From assembly GCA_029721515.1 (NCBI GenBank), contig CM056567.1, forward strand, positions 21,498,731-21,562,730: a stretch of DNA of 64,000 nt, read 5' to 3'. Origin of the DNA: Synanceia verrucosa (lineage: Eukaryota; Chordata; Actinopteri; Perciformes; Synanceiidae). The notes beneath the pieces were generated by a model that was not told the origin of the DNA, did no database searches, and saw only the letters and a list, made by a program, of their open reading frames with translations. The first letter of the stretch is position 1. Each line of letters begins with the position of its first letter. Shown in pieces: positions 53,564-63,769 of the stretch. Made by a program: the position numbers and the translations under genes.

Positions 53564-55207
53564 ATGGGGAACAAACAACCAAGCGGGCCTACTGCTGAGG
53601 TACCGGCAGGGCCTATTGTGGATGTCATGAAGAAAAAGTATGGTGATGACAGTGTACAGTTTCTTCAATGTTGGAGTGATAAATTTGGATTTCCACAAGG
53701 AGGTTCATTTAGCAAAAATCAACTAACTAAACTGAGAGAAAACTTGCCAAAAGAAAAAGAAAAAAACCTGGCAAAAAGAGATGGTAAAGTCTGAAGAACT
53801 TATAGAAATACAAAAGCATGAAGAACGCCTAAAAATATGGGAAAAAGAGCATGAAAGAAGGGAAAGAAGGCAGATAAAAAAGCAGATGACTGCACTGAAT
53901 ATAACTAATGAAGACACTGCTGTTAAACCTAAGAGCAATAAATCCTTTTTGTATCCTTCTCTTCCAGGCTGCGGCGCGTCTCGAGTTGACGACGACACTC
54001 CTCCTCCCTACGCCCCAAATTACATGCACAGACACAAACGGGAGGCTTCTGCCTGCCAGCCGGGGACCTCTGACGACCTGGCTCCTGGCCCCTCCAGCAC
54101 CAGATCAGGCCGAGAATATGGACCGTCTGGCCCTCCTATCACACCCAAAGTAAAACTGCCACCTCCTGTGGAACCAGAAGCCTACATGGCAGATCAAGAC
54201 ATAGTTCAGCTGCCCATGGTTCAAGTAGCAGGGCCCCAGGGCGCACCTGTGCTGGTTTTCCGCCCGTGGACACTGCAAGATATGAAGGAGGGCACAGTCT
54301 ACCTCCCACCAATCACACAGGGAGGCCAGAAGTTTGCTGACAAGCTGATCATATTCTGCCAGCAGTTCATGCCAACATCCAGAGAGCTGCACAAACTTTT
54401 GATGACCCATCTGGGCCCTGTGAACTTTTCCGCATTGCTGGTCCATTCATCCAGAGGGGTGACACACCTGACCTCAGGCCCGGATCCCCTGTGTGGGCCA
54501 ACGTAGCAAACGAGCCCTATGTGAACTTTCTGAACGACCTGAAGGGGGAGCTGATAGCCAAGTTTCCTGTCAAGTGCAACATGGACAAAATTACGTCATG
54601 TAAACAACGCCCTGATGAACCAGTGAAGGAGTTTTTCCACCTCCTGGAGGAAACCTTCATTGAACACTCCGGCATGGAAAAGCCAGGGGATGCAGGCACC
54701 ACCCACAGCCCCTATGAGTCTCATCTGAGCTCCATCTTCATGCAGAATCTCCTCCCTCCTCTTAGGAAAAGAGCCGGGGCATCCTGTATTGAGTGGGATG
54801 AAGCCCGCCTAACTGAGCTTATTAGACATGCTGTACACGCCCAGACACTGCATCAGTCTGAGTGTACGAGGGACAGACAGCATAAAGACGATGCAACCCA
54901 CAAAGCTCAGTTGGCTCTTCTCCATTCGTCGACAACAGACACTGGCAGAGACGGGAGCCAATCACACTCCGGCAGAGGCCGCAGGATGGAAAGGGGCCGT
55001 CGTTCATGGCAAAGTCAAAGCAGAGGCCCTCCCCAGCCACATCAAGACGGGGGCAATGTTTGTTTTCATTGTGGCCTTGAAGGACACTGCGTTAAAGACT
55101 GCCCCCACAACCAGCCTTATCGTCAAAGAGGAAGAGGCAAAGGTCGTGGCCGCGCCCAGTGGAGAGGCCCACCAGGGAGTCAAGGTCCCCTATTCAAATC
55201 TGATTGA
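53564..55207 (+). pseudogene. Endogenous retrovirus gag, frameshifted
   Basis: Three overlapping frames cover one gag-like gene: 53,564-53,794 (starting MGNKQ, with Gly2 for possible myristoylation, matrix-like), 53,781-54,506 (proline-rich, capsid start) and 54,491-55,207 (capsid C-terminal half, then nucleocapsid). The last contains one zinc knuckle, CFHCGLEGHCVKDC (C-x2-C-x4-H-x4-C, about 55,060), and an RG-rich tail. Two frameshifts break the gene. Layout fits class I (gamma/epsilon-like) retroviruses. The matrix-to-capsid part is present again, inverted, at 58,081-59,190. Confidence 0.75.
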
Positions 55208-57178
55208 CCGGAAAACGAGGCTGGACGGGAGGAGGCGTCCGACGTCATATCGGGACCCGCCAAAGAAACAGCCACCTCTACTACAAAGGGAAGTGAAAAC
55301 ACATACATTCACATGTGCACCACTTACACCGCTACAAAAACAACACCAAGCAGAAACAACACTATACATAAGCAATGCTATCGCTGTGTTAGAAAACCTT
55401 TCAACACCTCCTGTCGCTAGTACTTATGCTCACTATTCTGAAGATTCTTGTGATAGTCTAAGATTTCTTTGACTGTGCCAGAGAAAGAGATTAGTTTTCT
55501 TGTTGATTCAGGAGCTTGCCGGTCAGTACTTAAAACAAGTGAAATGCCAAATGTCAAACTTAGTGGTCGTTATATCCATTCCATTGGTGCATGTGGAAAC
55601 ACTGTGAAGGAGAAATTTACTGTTCCGTTATCATGCTCCTATGATAACCCACCAACTGTGTTTAAACACTCCTTTCTTCCCTCTCCCGACTGCCCCATCA
55701 ACCTGCTGGGACGAGACCTGATGTTCTCTCTGGGTATCAACCTGATGTCAACACCAGATGGCGTTAAAGCCACACGAGGACCCTCGTCAAACAATGAGGG
55801 AGAAGCCTGCTCTCTGGTGAAGTATTGCCCTTCAACACCATTCTATGTATACCAATGGAAGATTCCAAATGCTTCTCCACTTTTGGCACAAGCACATGCA
55901 AAAGTGAGTCCTGCTGCTGACTTTATGTCAGAGGAGGCTCTTCATTGTACCGCTCATGTATCTCAGGGACCTGATGACACTTTTGAAGAAGTATTTTTCT
56001 CTGATTTGAATGACACCCTGATGACAAGTACCGTGTTTTGGAACAAGTGGCGCAGCACTGTTTCTGTAACCTTGACTCCTGAACAATCTGAAGTGTTTTT
56101 GATTGAAAACTCACACATCTCACTGTCAAAGGCTAAACATGACCGGTGGAGAGACCTGGGTCCCTGGGTTAAAGACTGTGAAGGCCTTACTGACTGGACT
56201 GCCACTGCTGACCCTCAGGTGATGTTTTCATCCAATGGACAAGTGTTTAAAACTCCTGGGATTTTGCATCTCCCAGTATTACGATCAGTTTACCTTTTTG
56301 ACACCGTGACCAGTGACTCAGATTATAACATGACTCTACTTTCAGCCACTGACATTGACGACTCCCTACAGACTGTACCACGGACTCTCTGGGCATCAAG
56401 CAAATACGATGTGGGTCTTATTAAAGGCGCTGAGCCCGTCGAGATTAGACCTAAGTCGTCATACAGGTCCAAAAGGCACCAGTATCCCCTCAAGCCCGAC
56501 GCAATTGAGGGAATTGGGCCTGTGTTTCAGTCACTCCTAAAGGTGGGTGTTATAGTCCCGAGTAATGACTCTCCTGTTTGTACGCCGATTCTCCCCGTAC
56601 AAAAGGCCAGAGATCCGCCAGCAAAACCTGAATGGAGATTTGTGCAGGACTTAAAGGCAGTGAACGCCGCCGTTCATGCGCGTGCAAACCTTGTACCAAA
56701 TCCCTATACCATCCTTTCGCAGGTTCCACCTGACGCACAATGGTTTTCTGTTGTTGATCTCTCAAACGCATTTTTCAGTGTACCCGTCCATCCAAACTCC
56801 CAGTTCTGGTTCGCGTTCCAATTTGATGGAAAAGGTTATACGTTCACTCGTCTATGCCAAGGCTACACTAAAAGTCCAACTATCTACAACGAGGCGCTTA
56901 GTGAGTCCTTAGCGCCCCTAGAGCTCACTGCGTTGCTGCAGTACGTGGATGATCTCCTGATTGCTGCACCTACACAACAACAATGTAAGACAGATACATT
57001 GGCTCTGCTCAAACACCTTGCTGAGGAGGGACATAAAGCTAGTTTGACAAAACTGCAGTTTGTTAAACAAAAAGTAACCTTTTTGGGTCAAATTGTTTCC
57101 TCTCAAGGGAAGACTCTATCTCCAAAATGGATCGAGGCATTGCTCGTGCCCCTAAGCCCACTACGACAAAACAAATGA
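55208..57178 (+). pseudogene. Endogenous retrovirus protease and reverse transcriptase
   Basis: The open stretch from 55,469 has an aspartic protease core (FLVDSGACRS, later INLLGRD) and an RT with FVQDLKAVN, VVDLSNAFFSVPV (catalytic Asp), CQGYTKSP and YVDDLLIA (catalytic pair, about 56,943). The piece from 55,208 to 55,469 lies in another frame, so there is a break just before the protease. Another break near 57,150 separates the RT from the thumb/connection. No LTR or integrase accompanies it. Non-functional. Confidence 0.8.
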
Positions 57179-58078
57179 TGTCTTTTCTAGGATTGTTGTC
57201 CTACTGCTGCAGCTTCGTCCCCAACTACTCTAAACTGGAGAAGCCATTGAGGGCCATCCTTCACCAACCCAGATCCACTCCCCTGGCTCACCTTGAGTGG
57301 ACACCGGAGGCTGAGGAGGCCTTCGTTGCGCTAAAACTGGCTCTTCAGTCGCCTCCTACACATGGACTCCCTGACCCTCACAAACCGTTTGTGCAGACCG
57401 TCGACGAGCGATCAGGTTGGATGTCTTCTTTTTCTTCTTCAATCACATGGTGATAAAATGAGACCTGTGGCCCATTTCTCCTGCAAGCTTGATCCGGTGG
57501 CGGCTGGTTTACCCCGTTGTTTGCGTGCTGTGGCAGCAGCTGAAAAGGCTCTAATAGCCTCCAGAGAACTAGTGGGTTATGCTCCGTTAACTCTTCTTGT
57601 TCCTCACGCGATGACAATGATACTCTCTGAGCAAAAAACATCACACCTATCTGCTGCCAGACACTTGAGATATCACACCTGCCTCCTGGACATGCCTAAT
57701 GTGACTGTTAAAAGGTGTAATGTCTTGAATCCAGCCACTCTTCTACCTTTACCAGATGATGGTGAACCCCATGATTGCTTGGTTGAGCTTTCTTTCGCTT
57801 GCTCTCCTCGCCCTGATCTTTCTGATGTTCCCCTACAGAATGCTGACATCATCCTTTTTGTCGATGGCTCTGCCTCCCGAGATCCCGACACCGGCAAAAA
57901 CAAAGTGGGGTTTGCGGTCTGCTCTGAAAATTATGTTTTACTGTCAGAACCCCTCCCGTCACATTACTCGGCACAGGCTGCTGAGTTGATTGCACTCACT
58001 GTCACCTGTGAGCTGGCCCGTGGTAAGTCTGTAAATATTTTTACTGACTCCAGATATACCTTGGAGTCAGTGACCCAC
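57127..58078 (+). pseudogene. Endogenous retrovirus RT connection and RNase H, truncated
   Basis: The first frame carries FLGLLSYCCSFVPNYSKLEK and WTPEAEEAFVALK of the RT connection; a shift near 57,430 leads to the second frame. That has the RNase H blocks LFVDGSASRD, AAELIALT and FTDSRYTLES, giving the D, E and D acidic residues. The gene stops at GTGACCCACAG (58,078), before the last RNase H Asp, integrase and env. Confidence 0.75.
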
Positions 58079-58080
58079 AG

Positions 58081-59190
58081 AGATTCTGCATGAAGATGGA
58101 GCTCAGATGAGACTCATAGGGGCTGCGTGTGGTGCCTGCATCCCCTGGCTTTTCCATTCCGGAGTGTTCAATGAAGGTTTCCTCCAGGTGGTGGAAAAAC
58201 TCCCTCACTGGTTCATCAGGGCATTGTTTACATGACGTAATTTTGTCCATGTTGCACTTGACAGGAAACTTGGCTATCAGCTCCCCCTTCAGGTCGTTCA
58301 GAAAGTTCACATAGGGCTCGTTTGCTACGTTGGCCCACACAGGGGATCCGGGCCTGAGGTCAGGTGTGTCACCCCTCTGGATGAATGGACCAGCAATGGC
58401 AGAAAAGTTCACAGGGCCCAGATGGGTCATCAAAAGTTTGTGCAGCTCTCTGGATGTTGGCATGAGCTGCTGGCAGAATATGATCAGCTGGTAAGCAAAC
58501 TTCTGGCCTCCCTGTGTGATTGGTGGGAGGTAGGCTGTGCCCTCCTTCATATCTTGCAGTGTCCACGGGCGGAAAACCAGCACAGATGCGACCTGGGGCA
58601 CTGCTACTTGGACCATGGGCAGCTGAACTATGTCTTGGTCTGCCATGTAGGCTTCTGGTTCTTCAGGAGGTGGCAGTTTTACTTTGGGTGTGATAGGAGG
58701 GCCCGACGGTCCATATTCTCAGCCTGATCTGGTGCTGGAGGGGCCAGGAGCCAGGTCGTCAGAGGTCCCCGGCTGGCAGGCAGAAGCCTCCTGTTTGTGT
58801 CTGCTCATGTAATTTGGAGCGTAGGAAGGAGGAGTGTCGCTGTCAACTCGAGACACGCCGCAGCCTGGAAGAGAAGGATACAAAAAGGATTTATTGCTCT
58901 TAGGTTTAACAGCAGTGTCTTCATTAGTTATATTAAGTGAGGGCATCTGCTTTTTTATCTGCTTTCTTTCCCTTCTTTCATGCTTTTTCCCATGTTTTTA
59001 GGCATTCTTCATGTTTTTGTATTTCTAAGTTCTTCAGACTTTACCATCTCTTTTTGCAACATTTTTTCTTTTTCTTTTATCAAGTTTTCTCGAAGTTTAG
59101 TTAGTTGATTTTTGCTAAATGAGCCTCCTTGTGGAACAACTGTCCAACTGTACACTGTCATCACCACACTTTTTCTTCATGGCATCCACA
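58081..59190 (-). pseudogene. Inverted partial ERV gag
   Basis: Reverse-complement counterpart of about 53,610-54,755. The longest readable piece is 58,041-58,646 on the minus strand (capsid region), with the remainder in other frames up to the matrix-like start. Small differences from the forward copy (for example VPQVASVL versus GPQGAPVL) show it is not an assembly reflection of the same bases. It abuts truncated RNase H on one side and LINE RT on the other. Confidence 0.8.
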
Positions 59191-59209
59191 ATAGATCCTA
59201 TTGTGGATG
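59179..59209. repeat. 14-bp perfect inverted repeat at ERV/LINE junction
   Basis: GGCATCCACAATAG and CTATTGTGGATGCC flank a 3-bp spacer ATC. The left arm belongs to the inverted gag; the right arm is the same gag sequence in forward orientation, directly followed by LINE (CACCTGGCCGTCAAATT). Confidence 0.9.
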
Positions 59210-60360
59210 CCACACCTGGCCGTCAAATTACCGTCCAATCTCTCTAATCAATGTAGACATGAAAATCATCAGTAAGGCTCTCTCTCATAGATTAGAAAAA
59301 GTCACATCTTACATAATTCACCCAGATCAGACTGGCTTCATCAAAGGTAAACAAGCGTCCAACAACACATGCAGACTATTCAATTTAATCCAGTATACAT
59401 CATCACAACAGGAAGACACCATCATAGCCACTTTAGATGCAGAAAAAACTTTTGATAGGGTAAACTGGACATTTCTCTTCACCACATTGCAAAAAATTGG
59501 TTTTGGGGAATCATTAACTGGATCAGGATTTGGTACACTTCACCTTCAGCCGCTGTCACCACTAATGGTCCCTCCTTATTTACCATTTTAATTGAACCCT
59601 TAGCAATAGCCATCTGCCAGAACTCCCATGTAATTGGAATTCAAACACCCCAAACACAACACAAAACAAGTTTATATGCAGACGATATTTTACTTTTTCT
59701 CCAAAATCCACAATCATCTCTACAGAAAACTATAAACCTTATTGATTCATTCTCCAAGATCTCAGATTACTCTATAAACTGGAATAAATAATCCAGTTTA
59801 CCTGTGCACAACACCAGATGGGATGCGACAGCCCATACATCACATGTTCCTTTATGCACGGGTCACTTCACATATTTGGGCATCAACGTCTCCTCCAGGT
59901 TGTCAGAGCTGATTGGACTCAACTTTACCCCGCTACTTAATAAAATAGATGACGATCTCCAATGCTGGATGAATCTACCACACTCCATTTCAGGCAGAAT
60001 AGAAACTATTAAAATGACAATACTCCCTAAAATAAATTATCTTTTGTCAATGATACCAACCCATCCCACTCTCACCTGGTTTAACTCGATTCAAAAATCA
60101 CTAAATTCTACTGGAAAAATAAAACACCAAGGATCAAATTAACCACACTTCAAAAAACCAAAAACACTAGGAGGATTGGATGCACCACATTTCTATTATT
60201 ACTCATTGGCAAACCAACTTCAGTACATATACAAATGGACACACCCTAATCAGTGAGATCATACCTGGTTAGATATCAGTTTTGAATGAAAAACATACAT
60301 TGATTGGTTTGTATTAGGCGGTGCAGATCAAACATATAACATATAAGTGCAGTTGGCTGC
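59207..60360 (+). mobile_element. L1/Tx1-like LINE, copy C (RT part)
   Basis: RT blocks NYRPISLINVDMKIISKAL, HPDQTGFIKGKQASNNTCRL, LDAEKTFDRVNW (catalytic Asp) and LYADDILLFL (about 59,670), then LTPLLNKIDDDLQCWMNLPH and the region that in copy A is split by the solo LTR. A deletion near 59,570 removes about 60 bp relative to copy A. Frames are broken. Confidence 0.8.
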
Positions 60361-60363
60361 ACG

Positions 60364-60497
60364 GGGGGGGGGTAACGGCCTGGGGGGGGTCCCCTTGCAT
60401 CTGTGGCGGGCCCCCTGATGCTGTGGCCATTGGGAGTTCCGGGCTGGGGTTACCGGCCTGGTGGCCTCAGTGGTGGTGTCTGCCACAACCCAATACC
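60364..60497. repeat. GC-rich insert in LINE copy C
   Basis: Opens with runs of 10 and 8 G, then CCCCTTGCATCTGTGGCGGG, and shares CTGATGCTGTGGCCATTGGG with 46,650. It ends at CCAATA, where LINE resumes (CCCACTTGGTCCAGGAGTAC). Confidence 0.65.
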
Positions 60498-61613
60498 CAC
60501 TTGGTCCAGGAGTACGGCATCAGGAGTAATCAATTTCTGTAATATTTACAACTGAAGTCATCGATTCAATCCAAAATCAGCATGAGAACTACAATCATTG
60601 ACCCTGCACCTGCAGTTTTAGAATCGATTAGTATCCTTTCACCAAAAAAACTCCTCTTCAAAATACATAAACTAATATCACAGTCCGACCAAACCATATC
60701 TTTGCCTTCACACAAATGGGAACGAGACCTTTTTATTTTGCTCTTGATGCCGACTTCTGGACCCAAATTTAAAAAAAAAATATATATCTCATGACAAAAA
60801 AATGCTAACCTGCAACTCATACAGTATAAGACACTTCACTGGCACTGCACACCCATCAAACACTTCTGGGAAAAAGTCACTGGGTCACTATCGCACTTCT
60901 TGGGCTGTCGCATCCCCATTATCACTCTGCCTTCTAGCTCACTGGAAAAACTTACTAGTTGAACATATTTCCATGGAATTTCCATCTTCTCCTCTCAATA
61001 ACACTTAGAACCTCAGTCCTTCTGGTCCACCTTCATTGATTTCCTATTATCTTAACTTTCATCTGACATTTTTTGTCTGAGTGCCAACCAACCAATCAAT
61101 CAATCAACCATTAATCAGTCAATAAAGTGTCTATAGTTTTATCATTACTCACACGCATACACACGCTACACAAATACACACCACCTTACTGTCTCCCCTG
61201 GTTCTGTGTAAATTAACTGTATGTAGGTTTGGTTTGTTACTTTATTGCTGTCAGTGTCTTGTTTCTTTGTCTTGATGTTTCTGTTTTCAGGTTGTCAGCA
61301 CATTGTTCTCAGACCATTATTTTTTTCTATATGAGCATTATAACTACTTATATATCTTTTGCACTTCTTTACTGAGGTGTCCCTCTCCATTTGTCTCCGG
61401 GGCTGCTCTCCACTCTGCAGGGCTGGTCTGGCTATTGCTCCTCCTCCTGGGGGTCGGATGTATCCAGTGTTTCACCTTCTGAGCCCTTCTGGGCTGTGGG
61501 GTCTGCGCTCTCTCTGAGGTTCCCAGAGTAACCTGGGTAACTTTAGAAAGTTACCAGCAAAATTGGTTGGTAATCAAAAAAACAAAAAACAAAAAACAAT
61601 TTAGAGCCCTGAT
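60498..61613 (+). mobile_element. L1/Tx1-like LINE 3' part (copy C)
   Basis: Counterpart of about 47,040-48,269 with some deletions, ending in CAAAAAAC-type tail and AATTTAGAGCCCTGAT before the array resumes at TATAACTACTAAATAG. Confidence 0.75.
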
Positions 61614-61722
61614 TATAACTACTAAATAGTTGGCAGTGTTTAGGTGTTTTTCATCCAATAGCATTCATTTCCTTGTATACTCTCCTCTTTTCTTCTCTCA
61701 GCAAGGATGTTACAGGGGACAG

Positions 61723-61796
61723 GGTGCTGTGGCTTTGTTGTTTGAAGTGCTTGTCTAGTAAACAGGAGATCCTGGGTTCAAATCCCAGCAGCACCT
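61723..61796 (+). tRNA. tRNA-Thr-like (AGT)
   Basis: Acceptor GGTGCTG/CAGCACC and T arm CTGGG-TTCAAAT-CCCAG are perfect and the anticodon arm (CTTGT-CTAGTAA-ACAGG) pairs with one G-T. The D arm and A-box are altered (GGCTTTGTTGTTTGAAG), which would weaken Pol III promotion. Confidence 0.55.
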
Positions 61797-62464
61797 TCAA
61801 CTGAACTTTATATGTTGAAATGGGTATATTGGTCTCTAAAGAAGTTTGTTGTTTATGTGGAGCATAAAGAAACTGTGGAATAAAGATGAGATCACAGGTT
61901 CACTTCATGCGGTGCATTGAATAAGAGACAAGTGTGCATAGTGAAATGACTGAATATAGAAAAAAAAAGAGATCATAGTGACTCCTTGAGTTTGGATTAA
62001 TCTGTATATCGTTCACATCGCTGTAGACTATGTCCTCACACAGAGGAACAAACTGTTCCCTTTATCTCATGAAATGAATACACTGCTCTGAAAAACATGT
62101 TGTCATTTATGTGGAAGTGAAAGAGTCTGTCTGGTAAACAGGAGTTTCTGGGTTCCAATCCAAAGACCATATTGCACAACTGAGCAATCTGTGAACCTGA
62201 ACTCAGTCGCAGAGCTCTCTGCAAGACAACGATTTAATGTAATTTAGTGTACTAAAAGTGTGAAAGCTTTGTGGAAATGAAAGAACCTCTGTAATTAACA
62301 GGAGATCATGAGTTCAGTCCCTGCAGTGCCATAGTTAGGAGACCAGTCTGCAGACTGTAACTACTAAATTGATGGGAGTGTTTAGGTGTTTTTCATCCAA
62401 TATCGTTCATGTCCTTGTATACTCTCTTCTTCTCTTCTCTCAGCAAAGAGCTTTAAGAAAACAG

Positions 62465-62538
62465 AGTGCTTTGGCTTACTCATTTCAAGTGCACGTTGCG
62501 TGAAGAAAAGCTCCTGAGTTCAAATCCCAGTAGCACCT
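62465..62538 (+). pseudogene. tRNA-Thr-like, strongly degraded
   Basis: Counterpart of 33,633 and 49,087; the D arm (CTTACTCATTTCAAG) and anticodon arm (ACGTTGCGTGAAG) are lost; the T arm survives. Confidence 0.6.
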
Positions 62539-62796
62539 TTAAGTGACCTCTGATGCATTGGTTTCTCAAGATGTTGTTATTTTCATGGAACATAAAGAAA
62601 CTGTGGAATAAGGAGGAGATAACAGGTTCACTTCTTTTAGTGCATTGGATAGGAGAGGTGTGCAGACTGCAACTACTAAACACACCTAAAAAAATGAGAT
62701 CACAGTGACTGCTGAAGTTTGGATTCATCTTTATGTCGTCCACATCACTGTATACTATCTTGCGGTCTTATTTCAGCAGGGAATGATGTATAATGA

Positions 62797-62870
62797 GGTG
62801 CATTGGCTTAGTCGGTTGAAGTGCCTGTCCACTGAATGGGAGATTCTGTGTTCAGATCCCAGCAGCACCT
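62797..62870 (+). pseudogene. tRNA-Thr-like, anticodon arm altered
   Basis: Counterpart of 33,965 and 49,419; loop CCACTGA with ACT in the anticodon position. Confidence 0.6.
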
Positions 62871-63145
62871 GCAGGTAAGCTTTACCTGTTGAAATGGATA
62901 CATTGGTCCGTAAAACACGTTGTCTTTTATGTGTAAAATAAAGAGCCGTTGGAGTAAAGATGAGATCACAGGTGCACATCATGCAGTTCATTGGATAGGA
63001 GACAAGTGTGCAGACTCTAACTGCTAAAAACACAGAAAAAAAAAGAGATCACATTAACTGCCCAAGTTTGGATGAATCTTCATGTCTTCCACATCTCTGT
63101 ATACTATCTCGTGGTCTAGCTTTAGCAGGAAAAGACACAAAGAGA

Positions 63146-63219
63146 GGTGCTGTGGCTTAGTTGGTTAAAGTGCCTCTTTTGTAAACAGGAGATCCTGGAT
63201 TCAAGTCCCAGCAGCACAT
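63146..63219 (+). pseudogene. tRNA-Thr-like (TGT)
   Basis: Counterpart of 34,314. Loop TTTGTAA; anticodon stem CCTCT/ACAGG has one mismatch, T stem CTGGA/CCCAG one, acceptor ends GGTGCTG/CAGCACA. Confidence 0.55.
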
Positions 63220-63679
63220 CCCACAGAGAAACAATCTGTTCCCTTTATCTCATGAAATGAATACGCTCTGCTCTGAAAAGCATGTTGTCATTTACATGGA
63301 AGTGAAAGAGCCTGTCTGGTAAACAGGAGTTTCTGGGTTCAAATCCAAAGACCATCTTGCACAACTGAGCACTCTGTAAACCTGAACTCACCAGCAGAGC
63401 TCTTTGCAAGACAACATTATGTCACATTTTAATGTAATAAAATGCAACAACATGTGACATTTTAATGAAACAAAAGTGTGTAAGCTTTTTCGAAATGAAA
63501 GAACCTAACAGGAATTAACAGGAGATCATGGTTTCAGTCCCTGCAGTGCCATAGATAGGAGACCAGTCTGCAGACTATAACTACTAAATAGATGGGAGTG
63601 TTAAGGTGTTTTTCATCCAATATCGTTCATGTCCTTGTATACTCTCTTCTTCTCTCAGCAAGCAAAACTAGAAAGCAAG

Positions 63680-63769
63680 GATGCTGTGGCTTAGTTGGTT
63701 AAAGTGCATCTCTAGTAGACATTATTACATCAAGATGATGGGATTTTGGTTCAAATCCCAACAGCACCT
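63680..63769 (+). pseudogene. tRNA-Thr-like with intron-like insertion
   Basis: The anticodon stem can be formed by CATCT and AGATG, enclosing CTAGTA, then 14 extra bases (GACATTATTACATC) and A. That places the extra bases after anticodon position 37, where nuclear tRNA introns lie. The variable region is also longer than usual (ATGGGAT). Could be a chance insertion with accidental pairing. Confidence 0.5.
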
